Part shown: positions 53,141 through 59,151 of the stretch, in pieces
Layout of the letters: every line of letters begins with the position of its first letter
Position numbering within the stretch: the stretch's first letter is position 1
Source: CAWDMN01 sp963803155
GTDB lineage: Bacteria; Acidobacteriota; Terriglobia; Versatilivoradales; Versatilivoraceae
DNA length: 59,151 bases
Assembly (NCBI GenBank): GCA_963803155.1
Contig: CAWDMN010000091.1
Coordinates: forward strand, 1-59,151
Reading direction: 5' to 3'
The notes under the pieces: model-generated
What the model saw: the letters and a program-made list of their open reading frames with translations, nothing else
Databases searched by the model: none
What the model was told of the DNA's origin: nothing
Translations under genes and position numbers: made by a program

Positions 53141-54496
53141 CTACTCTAGGATCAGGCTATCAAAAAAACCACTGGTTTGGCTGGAACTGCGTATGCGGGA
53201 AGTCACAAGCAGCGGAGTCGTTTTCAGTGCGGTAATTTCTATGGGACCAAAGTTGTCAGTTACCCCAAGAAAGGCAAGGATATTCTCCATGTGAAAAAAA
53301 CCCGCGGCGGGGATCGACAATCCTGAAGATTGCCCTAGAATATTGCCATTAAAATCCCTGGCGGTAATCTCGATTGAAGCAATATCATTATTCGGATTGA
53401 CCACCACTAGACTGGAAGTCCATGTGGCGGTATTGGCCGCGGAGGGAACCAGCAAGTGGATTCCCCCTCCAGATCTCCCAATTGCGAACCCGGGATCGTT
53501 AGTGCTGTTTTCAATCTGCGATGCCCAGGCGATCACCGGCCGATCAGATTCTATCCGGACATAGCACTCAATCGTTCCGTCCAATCCCGGTTTGACGATT
53601 TGAAGGAGCGTATTATAATTGATCTGGTTCAAACCGTTGGGCATGACTTGTGAGTTAAAACGCGCCAATTCGGTTCCAGCATCATTAATAAAATGGAGCG
53701 TCAGGTTGGCAATTTGGCCCGACCAGTTGTTGATCCCCAAATTGGTTCGCACGCTGCTGCTTTCCACGAGATGAGGAATAATCTGAATGTTTCCGGCCCG
53801 GTCCGAGGGAACACTCTCAAAAAAGCCACCTGTCCGATTCTGGCTGAACACTCGACAAGTAGCCAATAAAGGCTGATTGTTCGAGGAGATTATTTCCACC
53901 GGGCCGAAGCCATTGGAAATGCCCAAAAAAGCAAGAATATTATCGAAGGAAAGATTTCCCATCGCTGGCACGGTTAAAGCTCCCTGACTGGATGCGAGGA
54001 GGTTTCCATCAGGTGCATACACCTGAATGGAAATGGGAGAATCAGAAGATCCTATATTTTCTAGTATCATTGACGATGTCCACGCTCCTGTGTTGGCGGC
54101 AGAAGGAATCCAAATCCGGCTGGAGCCCGCATTCCGGCCGACCATCATCCCGGGATCATTCGAAAGATTGTCAATTTCTGAAGCCCAAGCCGCAATCGGT
54201 TGAGCGCTCTCCAGGAAAATGTTTCCTTCCGTCAAAGTGCCAGTTCCTCCGGCGAAGCTCTGGACGATTCGATTGATCTGTATCATTCCTTCAGCTGGAA
54301 TTAGGGCATCGATGAAGCCCTGCACTATTCCTGCCTTATCCGCTAGAAAAGCATTAACTGTTGCGGGAATCGCATTCGGATTATTAATTCCCAAATTAGT
54401 GCGGAAATATGCATCGTCTTGAACGTTGGGCAGGAAAAGTGAGCCCGATGCTGCCGCCGCTTTCTGTCCAATTCGGGGGGGAATTGAGTGAAACAT
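53141..54496 (-). CDS. Surface protein, repeat-bearing C-terminal part (split by frameshift)
   Basis: This frame encodes 451 residues made of two long, related units of about 215 residues. Unit 1 starts DDAYFRTNLGINNPNAIPAT and has IWIPSAANTGAWTSSMILEN and ILAFLGISNGFGPVEI. Unit 2 has SSVRTNLGINNWSGQIANLT, LLVPSAANTATWTSSLVVVN and ILAFLGVTDNFGPIEI. Each unit has a beta-sandwich character. The ATG at 54496 is not a natural start. The residues GQKAAAASGSLFLPNVQ continue the protein encoded upstream in another frame (next entry). Proteins of this kind are extracellular in Acidobacteriota-like genomes and of unknown function. Confidence 0.75.
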   Translation of the reverse strand: MFHSIPPRIGQKAAAASGSLFLPNVQDDAYFRTNLGINNPNAIPATVNAFLADKAGIVQGFIDALIPAEGMIQINRIVQSFAGGTGTLTEGNIFLESAQPIAAWASEIDNLSNDPGMMVGRNAGSSRIWIPSAANTGAWTSSMILENIGSSDSPISIQVYAPDGNLLASSQGALTVPAMGNLSFDNILAFLGISNGFGPVEIISSNNQPLLATCRVFSQNRTGGFFESVPSDRAGNIQIIPHLVESSSVRTNLGINNWSGQIANLTLHFINDAGTELARFNSQVMPNGLNQINYNTLLQIVKPGLDGTIECYVRIESDRPVIAWASQIENSTNDPGFAIGRSGGGIHLLVPSAANTATWTSSLVVVNPNNDIASIEITARDFNGNILGQSSGLSIPAAGFFHMENILAFLGVTDNFGPIEITALKTTPLLVTSRIRSSSQTSGFFDSLILE

Positions 54497-54998
54497 AGCT
54501 GGTCACTGTCACAGAGCCGTTGAGAACATTGCATTGAACAGCCTGTGTCCCCGAAGAGTTGGAAACCACCAGGCCGGTCAAATTAAACTCCAAAAAAGAA
54601 CCCAGGCTGGAATTGGAAGATATTTGAATCGTATAGATGACCACCACACCAGATGTTAAGGGTTGTTTGCCTCCCGAACTATCTTCAAGGACTGATTTCA
54701 ATCCTCCTCCGCTATTCAAAATATACCCGGCGACGTTAAGGGCCGGGCCTGCTCTCTTGGAAACAAAAGTAAATCCGGCGGGGATTACCAACAAAAATTC
54801 CGTAGAATAAGCCCCCATCGAGCCTACCGTAAAATTGATGTTCAAATCAATGTTACTGCCAGGAAGACCAACTGGATTCCCCACCGTGAAAACAGGGGCT
54901 TGAGCTATTCCATTTAAAGAGGCGGCCAAGAAATATACCAGACCCATCCAGAAGATGGGAATCTTAATTAATCCCATTTTTATCGTCGATTGTTTCAT
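54396..54998 (-). CDS. Surface protein, cohesin-like N-terminal part (split by frameshift)
   Basis: From the ATG at 54998 this frame encodes a signal peptide (IFWMGLVYFLAASLNGIAQA) and a cohesin-like domain of about 140 residues: NPVGLPGSNIDLNINFTVG, STEFLLVIPAGFTFVS, VVVIYTIQISSNSSLGSFLE and CNVLNGSVTVTS. The homologous sequence ends at SLNSPP and then changes frame. A run of seven Cs (Gs on the plus strand, 54475-54481) sits exactly there. The two frames together give one protein of about 620 residues. Cohesin-like domains in non-cellulosomal bacteria often serve as surface adhesion modules. Confidence 0.75.
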   Translation of the reverse strand: MKQSTIKMGLIKIPIFWMGLVYFLAASLNGIAQAPVFTVGNPVGLPGSNIDLNINFTVGSMGAYSTEFLLVIPAGFTFVSKRAGPALNVAGYILNSGGGLKSVLEDSSGGKQPLTSGVVVIYTIQISSNSSLGSFLEFNLTGLVVSNSSGTQAVQCNVLNGSVTVTSYVSLNSPPNWTESGGSIGLTFPAQRSRRCIFPH

Positions 54999-55654
54999 GA
55001 AAACATTGCCACACTGGTTCATATATTCACGGGAGATTGGAGTACTAGGGATTTTCCCGAAAATTTACTCTGCGCCGAAATCCATCCCAACAACAATAGC
55101 AAAATAACCGTCAGTGGGACGAAACCTCCGCCGGTCATGGAATAAAACCAATCGGAACGAATCCATCTTGCCGGAGGAGAGTGAATATTGGCGGGATTGC
55201 CTTCAGCGCCCCACGTGGAGTGCTCGGTCGAATCTCGCTGTTTCCAAGGTTGTAGCCTCTCCGATTTCTCTCCAGGCTGTTCCGCATTGGATCAGCGGAA
55301 TGTGAACGAGCCGTCAGCTGGGTGAGGTGCGATTTCAATATTGTCTGGAGTGTACGATTTTTTGAACATTTTCAATTATCAAATATCGGTTCGTCATTCC
55401 GTCTACCGAGAGCGCAACGCCTCGTTCCGAACAACTCTCCGCTTGAAGAACTATCCGATCCATCTTCGCCGCTTCGATGCCATATCGGATTTATTCTTCT
55501 TAATAAATAATACCACTGATTAAAATTGTAAGGAAACCAAGAGAGCAGACTGATCGCAACCAATCCCTCTGCTCCACATCAGCTCGATGTTTTCATAATC
55601 CATGGCCAGGCAAATCTGTACCGGGAAAATTGGGCGGAGCGTTTGGTGATCAAT

Positions 55655-55712
55655 TCGTAGGCCATTCTGTATTCTGACTCCTGAATTCTGTCTACCTGAG
55701 TAGTTACAAAAT
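55655..55712 (+). repeat. Family B repeat, solitary right end
   Basis: ATTCGTAGGCCATTCTG followed by ATTCTGACTCCTGAATTCTG and TCTACCTGAGTAGTTAC matches the right end of copy 2 at 22680-22732 over about 50 bases with few differences. No left end is visible upstream. Confidence 0.75.
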
Positions 55713-55778
55713 TTGAATACACTTTTTCCTGACCCCCCCCCTCCTTTGAAAATAATTGGACCAAATTTTAATTAATGC

Positions 55779-55835
55779 TTGACAAATAATACTGTGTGCC
55801 ACATACTATGTTCTGTATAGCATGTAGCACACGGT
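55779..55835 (+). promoter_or_regulatory. PadR promoter with palindromic operator
   Basis: TTGACA at 55779-55784 and CATACT at 55802-55807 are 17 bases apart. The region 55794-55832 is a 39-bp interrupted palindrome: GTGTGC-C-ACAT-A-CTAT on the left and ATAG-C-ATGT-A-GCACAC on the right, with 14 of 16 positions pairing. It overlaps the -10 box and ends 15 bases before the padR start codon. PadR dimers bind ATGT/ACAT-type palindromes, so autoregulation is likely. Confidence 0.75.
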
Positions 55836-55847
55836 AGAGGTGCAATC

Positions 55848-56171
55848 ATGAATCAGGAACTTTTCGAGAATCTCCGTTTGGAACTGCGCCGCGGCTGCTT
55901 GATTCTGGCAGTGCTAGCCGCGCTCCGGACCGAACAATATGGTTACACGCTGCGCAAGGCGCTGGGGGAAAAGAATATGACCATCGATGAAGGCACTCTG
56001 TACCCGTTGCTCCGCCGGCTGGAGATCCAGGGATTGCTGGTTAGCCAGTGGCGGGAGGAGGAGAAGCGCAAGAAACGCTTCTACCGCTTATCCCCGGATG
56101 GGAAGCAGATCCTCAAGCAACTGCTGGTGGAATGGCAAAACATCAATTCATCGTTGAACGATATCCTTTAA
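55848..56171 (+). CDS. PadR-family transcriptional regulator
   Basis: A 107-residue winged-helix protein: GCLILAVLAALRTEQYGYTL, TIDEGTLYPLLRRLEIQGLL and the wing EEEKRKKRFYRLSPDGKQIL are typical of PadR. It represses, and usually autoregulates, membrane-protein or efflux operons. GAGG precedes the ATG at a distance of seven to eight bases. Its stop codon overlaps the ribosome site of the next gene, so the two genes are translationally linked. It is likely to bind the palindrome just upstream. Confidence 0.93.
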   Translation: MNQELFENLRLELRRGCLILAVLAALRTEQYGYTLRKALGEKNMTIDEGTLYPLLRRLEIQGLLVSQWREEEKRKKRFYRLSPDGKQILKQLLVEWQNINSSLNDIL

Positions 56172-56182
56172 GGAGTCATCCT

Positions 56183-57181
56183 ATGGAACTTCTTGATCGC
56201 TACTTACAAGCCGTGGGATTTTGGTTGCCGAAGGCGCAAAAACAAGACATTCTGGCGGAACTATCGGAAGAGATCCACTCGCAAATTGACGAAAAAGAAG
56301 CCGAGACAGGGCACCCTCTCGATGAGGCGGGACTCGAAGCAATTCTCAAACATTTCGGCGATCCGTTGTTAGTAGCTGAACATTATTTGCCACCACAACC
56401 ATTCATCGGCCCGGTATTGTTTCCCATCTACCGCTTCGTCCTGAAACTGGTGCTGCTCGGGTATTTGGTTCCCTGGCTATTGGTTTGGATCTGCCTGCTG
56501 ATTTTCGATCCCGCCTATCGCGCCGCGCATCCCGGATTGGGCCAAATTACAAACCTCTCTACGCTTTGGTCCATCACGGTCAATTCTTTTTTCTTTATCA
56601 CTCTGGGTTTTGCGCTTATTGAACGATATCACTTGAAGGACTGGCTCATGAAGGATTGGAGTCCGCGCAAATTGCCGGCCGTTCGCGATCCAAACCGCAT
56701 TCCGCGCGCTAATACGCTGGGGGACCTGGCATTTGGAATCCTCTTCTGCATTTTGTGGATCAACTTCTTATGGGGGCGGACCGAAATCGTTATTTCTACC
56801 TTACACCTCATCTTGACTTCAAATTGGGTTTATTTCTTCTGGGCGCTGCTGCTCCTCTCGTTCATTAACATTGGATTTTCAATCATGAACCTGTTCCGTC
56901 CCTGCTGGACCAAAATGCGGGCCACCTTCCGGCTGCTGACTGACGCGCTCGGAGCGGGCATTTTCTGCTGGTTCTTCAAGGCCCAATTGCTGGTTGGAAT
57001 TGAGACGCCTGCGCTTTCCGCCGTCCAAGCCCAGGAATTAGTTGTCCAAATTAATCGAGTATTTGACCGCATTTTCCCTTTCACGGTTGGTGTAGCGGCA
57101 ATTGTTCTCGCCATAGACATCTACCGGATAAGCCGGGTGGGCGGCGTCTCATACGCTGCACGCAAGGCTAGCCTGGAATAG
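56183..57181 (+). CDS. Membrane protein with N-terminal HAAS/permease-prefix-like domain
   Basis: A 332-residue protein from MELLDRYLQAVGFWLP; AAGGAG seven bases upstream fixes the start. The first 70 residues (QDILAELSEEIHSQIDEKEA, LEAILKHFGDPLLVAEHYLP) are the helical HAAS/DUF1700-type signalling domain typically encoded next to PadR. Six or seven hydrophobic segments follow (LVLLGYLVPWLLVWICLLIF; LAFGILFCILWINFLWG). Such pairs are thought to act together, with PadR controlling the membrane protein. The function of the membrane part is unknown. Confidence 0.85.
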   Translation: MELLDRYLQAVGFWLPKAQKQDILAELSEEIHSQIDEKEAETGHPLDEAGLEAILKHFGDPLLVAEHYLPPQPFIGPVLFPIYRFVLKLVLLGYLVPWLLVWICLLIFDPAYRAAHPGLGQITNLSTLWSITVNSFFFITLGFALIERYHLKDWLMKDWSPRKLPAVRDPNRIPRANTLGDLAFGILFCILWINFLWGRTEIVISTLHLILTSNWVYFFWALLLLSFINIGFSIMNLFRPCWTKMRATFRLLTDALGAGIFCWFFKAQLLVGIETPALSAVQAQELVVQINRVFDRIFPFTVGVAAIVLAIDIYRISRVGGVSYAARKASLE

Positions 57182-57727
57182 GGCCAAACCTGAAAACTGA
57201 ATTTTTGATTGGTTGAGATGATTGCCTTATTTCTTTTTGATTATAAAAACATAGTGGAGTTCTTCAGCACATCAAGGCTGGTATCATCACTTGCGGAATG
57301 ACGGTCTTAATCCTTTGTCCCGGTTGGAAGGCGTGCTGCAAGTGGCGGAGGGTCTACAAGAGGGAGCGGTGGGAATTTTTCGGGATTGACATAGGAACCA
57401 CACTCGTGACGTGGTGTTGTGGCTGGCGTGGCAACACACAAGACTCGAGCTGACGATAACTGTTCAGGGGTGATCCGAAGGGTCAGTTCCCCCCCTGAAC
57501 AACTGCAATTATATTGCCCTAAGCAGTTGCCTCTTCCCAATTCTGATCCATTTGACCTTCAATCTGTACCACTCGCATCGACGGAAGTCCTTTTAACTTG
57601 CATAATGGCACCTCCATGCTTTCTCCTTTTTCTATTCAGCCAAGAATGGTAAGATTTCAGGCTGCGTTTTGCGACCGCTCGGACAGAGAGCTTGTCTACT
57701 TAAGAATTGGGAATCAAGAGGTTGCCG
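57182..57727. other. Intergenic region with a strong hairpin
   Basis: No gene is supported in about 545 bases. TGTTCAGGGG (57461-57470) pairs perfectly with CCCCTGAACA (57492-57501), with a smaller TGATCC/GGGTCA pair inside. It lacks a T-tract directly after it and may be an RNA element or a regulator site ahead of the activase gene. Confidence 0.45.
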
Positions 57728-59143
57728 ATGATTGTGCTTGGAATAGATGTGGGTGCCGTCAGTATCAAGATGGCGGTATTGGGAGAAAAATCCGACCGGG
57801 AATACTTGCGTGAGCTCGACAGTCAAACCAATAGTTTCCATCTGATCGAATTGCCCTCGCAATCCCCTTATCTCATCGCCCTTTCCGAATATCGCCGGAT
57901 TAAGGGAGAACCCGTTCAAACTACCTTTGAGATGTTGGAGGAGCTTTACAGCTTCATTCCGGTCCCCGAAGGAATCCGCGTCACGGGACTGGGGAGCAAA
58001 CTGATCGGCCAATTAATGGGCGCGGCCTTGGAGAATGATTTCCGTGCCGTGGCCCGCGGAGTGGGCGCTTTGCATCCCGGAGTCAAAACCGTCTTCGAGA
58101 TGGGTGGTGTCAATTCCAAGTTCATCAATCTCAATATTCACGATGGCGTGGTAGGGATTGTGGACTACGAGAAAAATGGCGATTGTGCGGCTGGAACCGG
58201 TTCATTTATCGACCAGCAAGCCTCCCGTCTTCAATACGCCATCGAAGATGTAGGCGACATTGTCATGCAAGCGGGAAAAGCCGCCACGGTCGCCGGCCGT
58301 TGCTCGGTTTTCGCCAAGTCCGACATGATTCATGCCCAGCAAAAAGGACACCAGCCTCCCGCCATCCTCAAAGGATTGTGTGAAGCGGTAGTGCGCAATT
58401 TCAAAGGCTCCATTTGCAGGGGCAAACAAATTATTCCCCAAGTCGCCTTTATTGGCGGAGTAGCAGCAAACCAAGGTGTTGTTCAAGCCATGCGGAATCT
58501 TTTCAATTTGAACGAAGAACAACTCCTCGTTCCTGTTCATTATGCCTGGATGGGCGCCATTGGCTGTGCCTTGCTGGAACACCAAACACCCGAAAAGCAT
58601 GCCCCCAAGCCCTTATCCGAACTGTATACGCATACTAAAGAGGCCGTTGGGACCTTCCCCCGGACTGAGCCGCTCTCAATGGAAAATGTAGTGTTGTTGC
58701 GCAGCCGAACCAAGCCTTACAGCTTCGAAGGCCGGCAACTTCCCGTGGACGCATATCTGGGGATTGATATCGGATCGGTCAGCACAAATCTGGTCGTCCT
58801 CGATGCCGATGGCGAACTCATTTATGAAATCTACACGCGCACCAAATCGCGTCCCATCGAAGTAGTGAACGAGGGATTGAAAGAGATTCGGGAGAATTTG
58901 GAAGACAAGATCCGCATTCTCGGAGTCGGAACCACCGGATCGGGCCGGGAATTAATCGGCAAATTGGTGGGGGCGGATACGATCAACGATGAAATCACCG
59001 CCCATAAAACCGGCGCCAGTTATGTCGGCAAGAAACTTTTGAACCGAACACCCGACACAATATTTGAAATCGGAGGGCAGGACTCCAAGTTTATCAGCAT
59101 TCAGGATGACATTGTGGTCGATTTCACCATGAATGAAGCTTGA
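57728..59143 (+). CDS. BcrAD/BadF-type CoA-dehydratase activase, 3' truncated
   Basis: An activator ATPase of the 2-hydroxyacyl-CoA dehydratase/benzoyl-CoA reductase type. Two ASKHA domains lie in tandem: the first begins IVLGIDVGAVSIKMAVLG, and has TVFEMGGVNSKFINL and GDCAAGTGSFIDQQ with the iron-sulphur-cluster Cys (C153). The second begins YLGIDIGSVSTNLVVLD and has FEIGGQDSKFISIQ. Large homologues continue with a further domain after MNE-A-C-(A/D)-AGTG. Here a TGA at 59141-59143 follows FTMNEA immediately before the expected second Cys, nine bases from the window end, so an indel near a contig end is likely. AGAGG precedes the ATG at 57728. The gene product would use ATP hydrolysis to push electrons into a partner dehydratase or reductase, not found here. 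Confidence 0.85.
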   Translation: MIVLGIDVGAVSIKMAVLGEKSDREYLRELDSQTNSFHLIELPSQSPYLIALSEYRRIKGEPVQTTFEMLEELYSFIPVPEGIRVTGLGSKLIGQLMGAALENDFRAVARGVGALHPGVKTVFEMGGVNSKFINLNIHDGVVGIVDYEKNGDCAAGTGSFIDQQASRLQYAIEDVGDIVMQAGKAATVAGRCSVFAKSDMIHAQQKGHQPPAILKGLCEAVVRNFKGSICRGKQIIPQVAFIGGVAANQGVVQAMRNLFNLNEEQLLVPVHYAWMGAIGCALLEHQTPEKHAPKPLSELYTHTKEAVGTFPRTEPLSMENVVLLRSRTKPYSFEGRQLPVDAYLGIDIGSVSTNLVVLDADGELIYEIYTRTKSRPIEVVNEGLKEIRENLEDKIRILGVGTTGSGRELIGKLVGADTINDEITAHKTGASYVGKKLLNRTPDTIFEIGGQDSKFISIQDDIVVDFTMNEA

Positions 59144-59151
59144 CGATGCAT

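Noticed and set aside
1..59151. CRISPR array, tRNA, rRNA, integrase or transposase genes
   Set aside because: No regularly spaced repeats with unique spacers and no recognisable RNA gene or mobile-element enzyme were seen; the interspersed repeats are not CRISPR-like.

Overview
The window looks like a chromosomal piece of a free-living Gram-negative heterotroph that breaks down polysaccharides. Acidobacteriota is my best guess, at low to moderate confidence. The reasons are a PadR regulator paired with a permease-prefix-type membrane protein, an extracellular protein with 'RTNLGINN'-type repeats, many secreted glycosidases without SusC/SusD genes, and a two-domain BcrAD/BadF activase. No rRNA, tRNA, transposase, phage gene or CRISPR array was seen. 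Several genes carry single-base frameshifts, two of them next to the window ends, so the sequence may be a draft contig with indel errors.

Layout. Positions 1-5.4 kb hold a membrane protein and a large hybrid sensor kinase on the opposite strand. Positions 6-37 kb hold a loose cluster of exported enzymes, mostly on the minus strand: an alpha/beta hydrolase, a GH106-like protein, a YdjC-type deacetylase, an alpha/alpha-barrel protein, a GH78-like protein, an SGNH lipoprotein, a Tat-exported protein of unknown function, a clan GH-A enzyme, GH29, an amidohydrolase, a sugar isomerase-like TIM barrel, a tandem ThuA protein, GH3 with a PA14-like insert, GH127, a DUF362 protein, a decayed GH110-like remnant and a NodB deacetylase. 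Together they suggest attack on a rhamnose-, fucose- and arabinofuranose-rich plant polymer such as pectin side chains. No transporter or local regulator is present. A frameshifted DNA glycosylase sits inside this stretch. Most genes are separated by gaps filled with short interspersed repeats.

Positions 37-38.9 kb carry a VOC-methyltransferase fusion and a stand-alone receiver protein. Positions 39-52 kb form the most interesting block: an ECF-like sigma factor overlapping a zinc-finger anti-sigma-like membrane protein, a convergent TPR-CHAT (caspase-like) protein, then HlyD adaptor, C39-peptidase ABC exporter and a second, peptidase-less ABC exporter. A nearly identical promoter-like sequence lies before the sigma gene and before the exporter operon. 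The latter copy is followed by a small Cys-ending ORF. I infer a sigma-controlled peptide-export system coupled to a CHAT protease.

Positions 52-59 kb hold a GNAT acetyltransferase, a cohesin-like surface protein split by a frameshift in a run of Cs, a PadR/membrane-protein pair with a striking palindromic operator, and a truncated 2-hydroxyacyl-CoA dehydratase-type activase.

Three interspersed repeat families occur. Family A (about 150 bp, ten copies) has conserved ends and a core that folds on paper as a stem enclosing three hairpins. Family B (about 170 bp) has inverted ends built around an EcoRI-like hexamer. Family C is a cluster of palindromes near 7.0-7.4 kb.
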